Position numbers and translations under genes: made by a program | Part shown: piece after piece, positions 6,899 to 13,449 of the stretch | How positions within the stretch are numbered: position 1 is the first letter of the stretch | How the letters are laid out: every line of letters begins with the position of its first letter | DNA from: Acidobacteriota bacterium | Lineage (GTDB): Bacteria > Acidobacteriota > Terriglobia > Terriglobales > Acidobacteriaceae | DNA length: 17,659 bases | Direction: 5' to 3' | Assembly (NCBI GenBank): GCA_021799405.1 | Contig: JAJZAL010000095.1 | Coordinates: forward strand, 1 to 17,659 | Notes under the pieces: model-generated | What the model was told of the DNA's origin: nothing | Database searches by the model: none | The model's input: only the letters and a program-made list of their open reading frames with translations

Positions 6899-7903
6899 TT
6901 ATCGAAGTGATCCGTTGGGGCCGCCGTCCGCGGGGCCGAGCATGTTCTGGTGGTTGCCGGAGTCCGCGTAATAGCCGGTGCGATAGGTGACTTGATAGCT
7001 GGATGCACGGGGCACTTTGAGCTTGACGGTGATGGCGTGGTAGTGGGAAAAGCGCCGGTGCACCGATTTTGGGTAATAAGCGAGGAGGTATTCGGTGCGG
7101 AGGTCGCTTGCGACGCGGTTGAAGACCGGCTGAAGATTGCCGGACTGCGCGTAGTAATACTTTCCGCCGGTTTGTTGCGATAGGGTGATGAGGGCGTGTT
7201 CGCCGGCGATATCGCGGCCAGCGTCGTTGATGATGGGCAGGTCGATGATGGGGTAGATCATGGCCTGGGCGCGCCGGGCTGCATCAAGAGCCTGCGGGTA
7301 GTCGACGCCGTCGACGGTGTTACCGCCGTCGGAGATCACGATGAGGACTTTGCGTCCGTGCAGCGGGGCGAGCTGCTGTGCCCCCTGAACGAGCGCCGCA
7401 TAGAGTGCCGTGGCGGGGCCCCTGGAGAGACGGCGGAGCGCGGTGTCAATTACGCGCAGGTTGTTGGTGAAGGGCACAACCTGGTGAACGGCGGTGTTGA
7501 AGTCGAGTACCGCGACCCTGTCACTGGGACGGAGCAGGGCGTGAATGAATTCGCGGGCGTCTTCGGTTTCGAGGCCGAGGTCTTTCTGTACGCTTCCGCT
7601 GGTGTCGATGGCCAGGACAATGGACAGCGGGCGATCGGAGTGCTGTTCAAAGACGGCGATCTGTTGCTGCTGGCCGTTGTCGAAGACGGAGAAGTCGTTC
7701 TTGGTGAGGCCGGGGATGGGAGCGCCGGTTTGGTCCGTGACATTTACAAAGACATTGACCAGGCGGACCTGAACGCGGAGGGGTGGAACCTGCGGTTGCG
7801 CCTGCGCAGGATGGGCGGCGCAGATGAAGGCCAAGGCGACGAGAATCGATGCGAGGAACCGGGCGATGCAGGCCGAGAATCGGAAGTCGGGCAGTAACTT
7901 CAA
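6899..7903 (-). CDS. Secreted VWFA-related domain protein
   Basis: Exported protein with a von Willebrand factor A-like domain. From TTG 7903 (334 residues) it has a signal peptide of about 35 residues ending AQA before Gln36, an N-terminal beta region (about 40-85) and a VWA domain at about 92-270. The MIDAS metal site is DTSGS at 100-104, with Thr165 and Asp192 (ISDGG), so metal binding looks intact. The C-terminus has the YLLAYYP and Y..TYRTGYYA segments common in acidobacterial VWFA-related proteins. TTG 7903 is chosen because it shares TTGA with the moaDE stop, has GGAG 8 nt upstream and gives a normal signal peptide. ATG 7954 would give an unusually long leader lying inside moaDE. The binding partner is unknown. 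Confidence 0.88.
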   Translation of the reverse strand: MKLLPDFRFSACIARFLASILVALAFICAAHPAQAQPQVPPLRVQVRLVNVFVNVTDQTGAPIPGLTKNDFSVFDNGQQQQIAVFEQHSDRPLSIVLAIDTSGSVQKDLGLETEDAREFIHALLRPSDRVAVLDFNTAVHQVVPFTNNLRVIDTALRRLSRGPATALYAALVQGAQQLAPLHGRKVLIVISDGGNTVDGVDYPQALDAARRAQAMIYPIIDLPIINDAGRDIAGEHALITLSQQTGGKYYYAQSGNLQPVFNRVASDLRTEYLLAYYPKSVHRRFSHYHAITVKLKVPRASSYQVTYRTGYYADSGNHQNMLGPADGGPNGSLR

Positions 7904-8652
7904 CGCGAAGTCTCCGGAACGATTTCCGGCGGGAAAGCTTCGCCGGGAGCCCATACGGCGCCGTCCTCAAAGTGCTCCTGTTTCCAGACAGGGACGGTTT
8001 TCTTGAGTGTGTCGATGAGCCAGCGGCATGCGTCGAAGGCGGCGGCGCGGTGCGCGGAGCAGACGGCGATGAGGACGCTGGATTCGCCGATTTCGAGTTT
8101 GCCAAGGCGGTGCACGATGGCGACTTCATGAATGGGGAAGCGCCGGCGGGCTTCAGCCGCGAGCTGCTGCATCTGCTGAAGAGCCATCTCCTCATAGGCT
8201 TCGTAGATGAGGAAGCGAGTTCGGCGGCCGCGCGTATTGTTGCGCACGATGCCGTCGAAGATGGCCACAGCTCCATCCTCAGGGTGGCGGACGGAGGCGA
8301 GAATAGCCGGGGTATCGATGAGGTTGTGAGTGAGGGCGACGAGCGGCTGGGAAGACCCGCCGCTGACGGGTGGAAGCAGGGCGAGTTCGTCGCCGTCGGC
8401 CAGCGGGCGGGAGCGATCAACATATTCGCGATTGACGGCGACAGCGATGGAGCTCCAGATATCTGCGACGGCGACGGCGGACGAGGAGGGTTCCACGCGG
8501 GCAGCAGGGGTATGTGCTGCCGAGGCGCCGTGTTCTTCCGCAAGCCTGTCGACAAATTGGCCGACGGTGCAGGGCCCGGGGACGTCGAGGCAGAAATCGG
8601 CGGAGGGAAGCAGTTCCCGCAGGACGCCGAAGGCCAGGACACGGATGCGCAT
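7900..8652 (-). CDS. Fused MoaD-MoaE molybdopterin synthase
   Basis: One chain carrying both subunits of molybdopterin synthase, which puts two sulfurs into cyclic pyranopterin monophosphate during molybdenum cofactor synthesis. Numbered from ATG 8652 (250 residues): MoaD ubiquitin-like domain 1-99, starting MRIRVLAFGVLREL and ending LLPPVSGG with Gly98-Gly99, then MoaE from about 103. MoaE motifs include VAIVHRLGKLEIGE, SAHRAAAFDACRWLID and KKTVPVWK, giving candidate active-site Lys217 or 218 and Lys224. The MoaD Gly-Gly, normally a free C-terminus that becomes a thiocarboxylate, is internal here, as in mycobacterial MoaX. A Ser/Ala/Pro-rich insert sits in the MoaD half. ATG 8700 is an alternative start (266 residues), but 8652 fits MoaD proteins best. 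It follows the SDR gene and overlaps the VWA gene by 4 bases. Confidence 0.93.
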   Translation of the reverse strand: MRIRVLAFGVLRELLPSADFCLDVPGPCTVGQFVDRLAEEHGASAAHTPAARVEPSSSAVAVADIWSSIAVAVNREYVDRSRPLADGDELALLPPVSGGSSQPLVALTHNLIDTPAILASVRHPEDGAVAIFDGIVRNNTRGRRTRFLIYEAYEEMALQQMQQLAAEARRRFPIHEVAIVHRLGKLEIGESSVLIAVCSAHRAAAFDACRWLIDTLKKTVPVWKQEHFEDGAVWAPGEAFPPEIVPETSR

Positions 8653-8707
8653 GGGATCAGGATACGCGGAGTTCCGGATTTGGTGCTGTGTGGCATGCAT
8701 GGTCGTA

Positions 8708-9415
8708 TCAGGGTTTGGTGGAAGGGCGGATCAAGACTTCGCTGACGAAAGACTGGGGGCGCTGCTGGACGAGCAGGGCGATGACATCAGCAATGTCGTC
8801 GGGCTGAAGGCGGACATCTGGATTGGCGGGCTGACCTCCGCCAAATTCGGTATTGACCGAACCGGGCGCGATCACGGAGACGCGAATGCCGTGATCACGG
8901 AGTTCTTCGGCGACGGAATAGGTAAGGCCATTGAGGCCCCACTTTGAGGCTGAATAGGCGGCGCCATTCTTGAGCGGATTGTGGCCGGCCAGAGAAGAGA
9001 TGTTGATGACGTGGCCGTAGCGGCGCTCGATCATGAGAGGCGCAAAGGCGCGGATCATGAGATAGGGTGCGCGAAGGTTGACAGCCATGAGGCGGTCCCA
9101 ATCCTCGGGTGAAAGCTGGTGCAGGGGCGGGCCCATTTGGCCGATGCCGGCGCAGTTAACAAGAATGTCGCAGCGGCTGTGCCGGTCGCGGATGGACTGA
9201 GCCAGTGCGCCAATCTGAGTGGCCCGAGTGAGATCGAGGGGAAAGGCTTCTGCGCGAAAACCGGCGGAACAGAGTTCGGAGGCGAAGCGGTCGAGATCCT
9301 CGCGATGGCGAGCGCAGAGGACAACATACGCGCCGAGGGCGGCCAGGCGTCGTGCAATAGACCGGCCGATTCCGCGGCTGGCGCCAGTGATCACGGCCAC
9401 TTGATCCTGCAGCAT
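8708..9415 (-). CDS. Short-chain dehydrogenase/reductase (classical SDR)
   Basis: NAD(P)-dependent oxidoreductase with a Rossmann fold, 235 residues from ATG 9415. Motifs: TGASRGIG at 10-17 (cofactor), NCAG at 87-90, catalytic Asn113, Ser141, Tyr154 and Lys158 (YSASK), and PGSVNTEF after the active site. Arg-containing CARHRED after the second strand suggests NADPH preference. The C-terminal PDDIADVIALLVQQ and SEVLIRP ending resembles FabG/YdfG-like general carbonyl reductases. The open frame reaches 9526, but the extra residues are low-complexity. ATG 9415 has GAGG 5 nt upstream. It is the first gene of the five-gene run to 5679. Substrate cannot be assigned. Confidence 0.94.
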   Translation of the reverse strand: MLQDQVAVITGASRGIGRSIARRLAALGAYVVLCARHREDLDRFASELCSAGFRAEAFPLDLTRATQIGALAQSIRDRHSRCDILVNCAGIGQMGPPLHQLSPEDWDRLMAVNLRAPYLMIRAFAPLMIERRYGHVINISSLAGHNPLKNGAAYSASKWGLNGLTYSVAEELRDHGIRVSVIAPGSVNTEFGGGQPANPDVRLQPDDIADVIALLVQQRPQSFVSEVLIRPSTKP

Positions 9416-9722
9416 AATCGCCTCATTTGTTGGGATGCGGGCAGCGCCGGGGGAGTGCTGAGGGGGCGGGGGTGGGCAGGAAATCTGACGGGAGAGCGGG
9501 ATTTGGGCTATTGACCGGCTTTTCAACGGGCGGGGCAGTCGCTATTCTGGTGGTGAGGTCGCCGAACCTTGTTTTTTATGCCCCGTCGTTTCTATAATCC
9601 GCTGCATTGCAGCATTTTCAAGGATTCATCGCGTTACACGGCAGGGAGATCGCGACTTGCTGTGCGGAATGCGTGTCATTCAAGTTACTATGCATCCAGC
9701 ATTTAGTCCCAGGAGCTTCGGA
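9416..9722. other. Divergent intergenic region between SDR and TPR-protein genes
   Basis: A 307-nt non-coding gap. It must carry the promoter of the five-gene minus-strand run and that of the plus-strand TPR-protein gene. I can point to a good promoter only on the plus strand (9569-9598). On the minus strand a TTGAAA near 9530 has no convincing -10 partner. The plus-strand open frame extends up to 9657 but lacks a ribosome binding site there. No RNA gene was recognised. Confidence 0.6.
9569..9598 (+). promoter_or_regulatory. Probable sigma-70-type promoter of the TPR-protein gene
   Basis: TTGTTT (9569-9574), an 18-nt spacer and a perfect TATAAT (9593-9598). The expected start near 9605 gives a leader of about 118 nt. 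A perfect 6-1-6 palindrome (GCTGCA-T-TGCAGC, 9601-9613) sits right at the expected transcription start and could be an operator or a 5' hairpin. Confidence 0.6.
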
Positions 9723-11021
9723 ATGAAGAAGGTCGTAATCGCGTCCGTGCTGGCCATCGTGTCAGCAGGAACACTTTGCACAATACCCGCACTGGCACTG
9801 CCTATCGGTTCAGCTGCCCAGAGCTCTTCGGGGTCAAACTCCGGATCGATCACCATCAAAAATCCTGCCGAATACAACGCGTATGAAAACGCGATGAGCC
9901 AAACCAGTCCGGCAGCCAAGGCCGCCGCGATTGAGCAGTTCCTGAAGCAGTACCCGAACAGCGTAGTGAAGAAGGAAATGCTGGCTCAGTTGGTGGCCGC
10001 CTACCGCGCGACCGGCAATACGGCAGAAACTCTGACCGCGGCGAAACGGTTGCTGAAGGTGGAACCTGAGAATATCCGGGCCCTGGCATTCGTTGCCTTT
10101 GTTTCAAAGAGCAATGCAGGGACGGATGTTGCGAAACTGAATGAGGCTGCATCGTATGCGCAGCAAGGCCTGAAGGCTCCGAAGCCTGCGGATATGACCG
10201 AGGCTCAGTACTCTGGGCTGAAGCCGCTATTTTTGGATGTGATTGGTGCATCCCAGCAGGCGCAGAAAGATTACAAGTCGGCGATTCAGACGTATCTGGA
10301 GGAGCTGCACGCGTTCAGCGATCCGAATACAGATACGCAGAAGGGGATTGGTCTGTACGATACGTACAACCTGGCCAATGCCTACGTACAGCAGGATCCG
10401 AAGGATGTGGTCAGCGCAATCTGGTACTTCACGCGTGCAGCGCAGTTCCTGACGGGGAATTTTCAGCAGACGGCGGAGAAATCCGCAAAATACTGGTACC
10501 AGACGTACCACGGCAGCATGAGTGGCTACAATGCCATCGTGAGCATGGCGAAGACAAGCCTGTTTCCGCCTTCGACCTACACGATCACGAAATATGTGCC
10601 GCCGACGCCGGAGCAACTGGCGCACCAGGCGGTGTTGAACACTCCCAACCTTGCCACATTGTCACTGCATGACAAGGAATACATTCTAAAGAACGGTTCG
10701 ACGGATGACGCCTCGAAGGTATGGGATGTTCTAAAGGGCAAGGTGGCTGAAGTGCCTGGCGTCGTGATTTCGGCGACTGCCGACTCGGTGCAGCTTGCGG
10801 TTTCGCCGGATGCGCAGAACTCAAACACCGCGGATTTCACGGTCAACATGAAGAAGCCACTGAAGAAGGTTCCGAATCCGGGCGATAAGGCGACCTACAT
10901 TGCGACGTTTGCCTCGTACACGCAGAGCCCGCTGATGATCATCATGAACGATGGCATCGTGAAGCCTGTGATGAAGGCGCGTCCGCCGGTGCGGCGGGGA
11001 GCGCATCACTATCGCCGGTAA
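9723..11021 (+). CDS. Exported TPR-type repeat protein, function unknown
   Basis: A 432-residue exported protein. The signal peptide is about residues 1-25 (basic MKK, hydrophobic core, ALA end). A Ser/Gly-rich linker follows, then an all-helical part (about 50-300) with TPR-like units such as AAIEQFLKQYPNSV, LLKVEPENIRALAFVAF and IQTYLEELHAF, a second Tyr/Ala-rich helical stretch, and a C-terminal beta-rich part (about 335-415; KGKVAEVPGVVISATADSV and later strands) that may be an OB-like domain. The tail is very basic (RPPVRRGAHHYRR). ATG 9723 has AGGAG 7 nt upstream, and the extra in-frame codons back to 9657 are unlikely to be translated. It is probably a single-gene transcript: own promoter, strong terminator behind. 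Likely a periplasmic scaffold or interaction protein; no function assigned. Confidence 0.85.
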   Translation: MKKVVIASVLAIVSAGTLCTIPALALPIGSAAQSSSGSNSGSITIKNPAEYNAYENAMSQTSPAAKAAAIEQFLKQYPNSVVKKEMLAQLVAAYRATGNTAETLTAAKRLLKVEPENIRALAFVAFVSKSNAGTDVAKLNEAASYAQQGLKAPKPADMTEAQYSGLKPLFLDVIGASQQAQKDYKSAIQTYLEELHAFSDPNTDTQKGIGLYDTYNLANAYVQQDPKDVVSAIWYFTRAAQFLTGNFQQTAEKSAKYWYQTYHGSMSGYNAIVSMAKTSLFPPSTYTITKYVPPTPEQLAHQAVLNTPNLATLSLHDKEYILKNGSTDDASKVWDVLKGKVAEVPGVVISATADSVQLAVSPDAQNSNTADFTVNMKKPLKKVPNPGDKATYIATFASYTQSPLMIIMNDGIVKPVMKARPPVRRGAHHYRR

Positions 11022-11040
11022 ACAGCTCCAGTTGGATTTG

Positions 11041-11067
11041 AGGGCGGCCATTGAGGCCGCCCTTTTT
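11041..11067 (+). terminator. Intrinsic terminator after the TPR-protein gene
   Basis: Stem GGGCGGCC (11042-11049) and GGCCGCCC (11055-11062) pair perfectly around loop ATTGA and are followed by five T (11063-11067). An outer A-T pair extends the stem to 9 bp. It lies 20 nt after the stop codon and separates the two plus-strand exported-protein genes. Confidence 0.92.
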
Positions 11068-11096
11068 GCATGCCGTGAAATGATAAAGTGGGCTTC

Positions 11097-11933
11097 ATGA
11101 AGGCAGTGTTGAAGGTCGCATATGTGGCGTTGCTGACGAGCGTTTTCGGGGCTGCCGCGGGAGCGCAGCAGGCATCGCTGATCAACCAGCGTACGGCTCC
11201 CCTGAGGATGAAGCAGGTCGATCACGAGCATATGCCGGCTGCTGACCGGGCAGTGTTTGACGCGGCAGGTGGGAGACTGGCGCGCGCGGCGCGGATTTTC
11301 GGCTACCAGATGCAGGAACCGGGATGGTCGTGCGATGAGGTGCTGACGCCGGATACGCCGGACTACCTGATGATGGTTTGCAGGAGACCGAAGGCGGACG
11401 GGCGGGGGACATCGGTATTTTCGGCCATGATTGCGCGCCGTGGCGATGCGGTGTACGTGGTGCCCGTGATGTATGGCGGCGCAGCACCGTGGAAAAGAGC
11501 GGCCAATATGAAAATGAGCCGAGAGATTTTCAACCATGTGGTATCGCCGGGGATCGCAGCGAAGGAAGTTCAGCCGGGCGGTGACTGGATGACGCTTGCC
11601 TTGACGTTTACGGCGCTGGCTGGCGATGACTCGGTGGTGCTGGCGGTTCCGTCATCGAAGCTGCAGTGGCTGTTGGCGCCCGAACCGACGATCATGTATG
11701 GGAACGGATCATCGAAGCGGACCGTGATGTTTTCGGATGTGTCCGCCGCGGATGGAGTGCGCATCTGGACGCTGAGCTTCAATAAGCGCGGGCGGTTGAC
11801 GGCGGCTCGTGTGAAGGTGAGGCCAGATCTGAAGCCGCAGGTAGTGAGCACTGCATCGCCGAAATGGCGGATGCTGAAGAACTTGCCGTCGCCGGTGAAG
11901 AACGTTACTCCGACGCCTGCCGTGCAGCACTGA
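11097..11933 (+). CDS. Exported protein of unknown function
   Basis: A 278-residue protein I do not recognise. It has a clear signal peptide (about 1-23, ending AGA before Gln24). The mature part is mixed alpha/beta, with two cysteines in WSCDEVL and MMVCRRP, about 20 residues apart, that could form a disulfide in the periplasm. No membrane segment follows the signal peptide, no catalytic motif is seen, and the C-terminus is basic and Pro-rich. ATG 11097 is preferred; an in-frame GTG lies at 11088. The ribosome binding site is weak. It starts only 30 nt after the terminator of the preceding gene, so it either has a promoter overlapping that terminator or depends on read-through. It converges with the MBL-fold hydrolase gene. 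Confidence 0.75.
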   Translation: MKAVLKVAYVALLTSVFGAAAGAQQASLINQRTAPLRMKQVDHEHMPAADRAVFDAAGGRLARAARIFGYQMQEPGWSCDEVLTPDTPDYLMMVCRRPKADGRGTSVFSAMIARRGDAVYVVPVMYGGAAPWKRAANMKMSREIFNHVVSPGIAAKEVQPGGDWMTLALTFTALAGDDSVVLAVPSSKLQWLLAPEPTIMYGNGSSKRTVMFSDVSAADGVRIWTLSFNKRGRLTAARVKVRPDLKPQVVSTASPKWRMLKNLPSPVKNVTPTPAVQH

Positions 11934-11948
11934 AGCACGGGAATGCGG

Positions 11949-11967
11949 GAGCCGGGGAGTCCGGCTC
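11949..11967. terminator. Hairpin between convergent genes
   Basis: Perfect 7-bp stem (GAGCCGG / CCGGCTC) with loop GGAGT, placed 15 nt after the plus-strand stop and directly behind the minus-strand hydrolase stop. There is no T-run on either strand. The position between converging genes suggests a weak bidirectional terminator or mRNA-end stabiliser. Confidence 0.45.
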
Positions 11968-11969
11968 GA

Positions 11970-12899
11970 TCAGGAATGGATCATCTGGCCTGCCGGATCG
12001 GCGGAAGGTTGAGCGCTGGGTCTGTTGCTCAACAGCAGGGTTTCGCCTTCGCGGAGCGTGGTGATGCGGTCAGCGACTTTCGCATGTTGGGCGGCGGCGA
12101 GCAAGCGCGGCAGCGGTTCGTCAATGGGTTCCTTGGAGAGACGGAACGTACCATAATGCATGGGAATCATGCAATCAGAGCCGAGATCGAGAAATGCCTG
12201 GAGGGCGTCTTCGGGTGTGGTGTGGACGCTGCGAAATGAGTCGGGGCTATAGGCTCCGATTGGAAGCAGTGCAAGCTTTGGGTGCAGGCGCGCAATCTGT
12301 TGAAAGCCCGAAAAATAGGCAGTATCTCCGGAGTGGTAAATAGAATGCGATCCGGATTCAAGGACATAGCCCCCATAGCCACGGTGATCGTCAACGAAGA
12401 ACCGTTTGCCCCAGTGCTGGGACGGGGTCATGACGATGCGCAGTGCACCAGAGGTGAATTGCTGCCACCAGCGCATGGTGTGGATGCGGGCAAAGCCGAG
12501 TGGCGCTACGAGGTCGTCGACGCCGTGAGGAACGATGATCTCCGGTGCTTTGCCGCGGATAGAGCGGGTATGGTCGACGATGGCGCGCAGCGAAGGAAAA
12601 TTGAGATGGTCCATATGCGCGTGCGTCTGCAGGACCAGATCGATGGGGGGAAGATCCTGGACTTCCACGCCGGGGCGCCGCACGCGGCGCAATACAATCA
12701 ACCATTTGGCAAAAACGGGGTCGACGAGAATATTTTTACCGGCCATCTGAATGAGAAACGAAGAATGGCCGATGAAGGTGACGCCGAGTTCGCCTGGGCG
12801 GACTAACTCTGGTTTTTGTGGTTCTCCGGCCAGCGGCTCAAATGCCAGCCGGGCGGTTTCCCAAGCGAATTTCGTTCTACCCTTGATACCTCTGCTCAA
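11970..12899 (-). CDS. Metallo-beta-lactamase-fold hydrolase (NAPE-PLD/RomA type)
   Basis: Cytoplasmic metallohydrolase of 309 residues. The metal motif HAHMDH is at 93-98 (His93, His95, Asp97, His98). Further family signatures are PSQHWGKR, HSGDTAY (with the bridging Asp), LLPIGAYSPDSF and PMHYGTF (late His). This order and wording match the NAPE-PLD/RomA branch of the superfamily, whose bacterial members act on phosphodiester or lactone-like substrates; the real substrate here is unknown. No signal peptide is seen. The start is TTG 12899 with GAGG 6 nt upstream; an ATG start would need to lie well inside the conserved region, so TTG is favoured. Transcribed divergently from the YjbQ-family gene across a 123-nt spacer. 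Confidence 0.9.
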   Translation of the reverse strand: MSRGIKGRTKFAWETARLAFEPLAGEPQKPELVRPGELGVTFIGHSSFLIQMAGKNILVDPVFAKWLIVLRRVRRPGVEVQDLPPIDLVLQTHAHMDHLNFPSLRAIVDHTRSIRGKAPEIIVPHGVDDLVAPLGFARIHTMRWWQQFTSGALRIVMTPSQHWGKRFFVDDHRGYGGYVLESGSHSIYHSGDTAYFSGFQQIARLHPKLALLPIGAYSPDSFRSVHTTPEDALQAFLDLGSDCMIPMHYGTFRLSKEPIDEPLPRLLAAAQHAKVADRITTLREGETLLLSNRPSAQPSADPAGQMIHS

Positions 12900-13022
12900 T
12901 GCCTGCCTCGATCTATGTTTCGTGCTCCCAACCGTGAACAGTGATCAGCGCCAGCAGTCGCAACCTAAGTTTAGAGCAATCTTACAAAATTAGATGAAGA
13001 TGGGAGGCCGAAAGAATCGGGC

Positions 13023-13442
13023 ATGCTAGAACCTATGGAATATCTGACACTTGAGACGCACCGGAAACGAGAAATCATTGATATTACGAGCCGGATCAAC
13101 CGGATTGTGGCGGCGAGCGGGCACAAGGGCGCGGGCATTTGCTTCTTGAATGTGCTGCACACCACGGCCGCGTTGACGACCGCGGATCTTGATCCGGGGA
13201 CCGATCTGGACATGCTGGATGCGTTCGAAGCCATGGTGCCGCACCTGAAGTACCGGCATCCGCACGATCCAGAGCACGTACCGGATCACATTCTTTCGAC
13301 GCTAATCGGGACGGCGCTGAGTCTTCCCTACGAGCGCGGGGAACTGGTGCTGGGGACCTGGCAGAGGGTGATCCTTGTGGAACTGGATGGGCCGCGACAG
13401 CGGCAGGTTGTGTGTGCGCTGATGGTGGAGAAGCAGTCTTAG
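13023..13442 (+). CDS. YjbQ/UPF0047 family protein
   Basis: A 139-residue member of the YjbQ (UPF0047, TIGR00149) family, for which a secondary thiamine-phosphate synthase activity has been reported; the physiological role is unsettled. Family motifs: REIIDITSRI near the N-terminus, LHTTAALT with the conserved His-Thr-Thr, LDAFEAMVP, DHILSTLIG, and the C-terminal GELVLGTWQRVILVELDGPR.R. Length is normal. ATG 13023 has a GGAGG 15 nt upstream, which is far; ATG 13035 (MEYLTLET) matches the usual N-terminus of the family and is a good alternative giving 135 residues. It converges on the histidine kinase gene with a 7-nt gap. Confidence 0.92.
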   Translation: MLEPMEYLTLETHRKREIIDITSRINRIVAASGHKGAGICFLNVLHTTAALTTADLDPGTDLDMLDAFEAMVPHLKYRHPHDPEHVPDHILSTLIGTALSLPYERGELVLGTWQRVILVELDGPRQRQVVCALMVEKQS

Positions 13443-13449
13443 AAAGCTC

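Noticed and set aside
9416..9526. N-terminal extension of the SDR frame
   Set aside because: Pro/Ser-rich low-complexity residues precede the true Rossmann start; ATG 9415 has a good ribosome binding site.
9657..9722. Upstream extension of the TPR-protein frame
   Set aside because: No ribosome binding site, and it would bury the clear signal peptide that starts at 9723.
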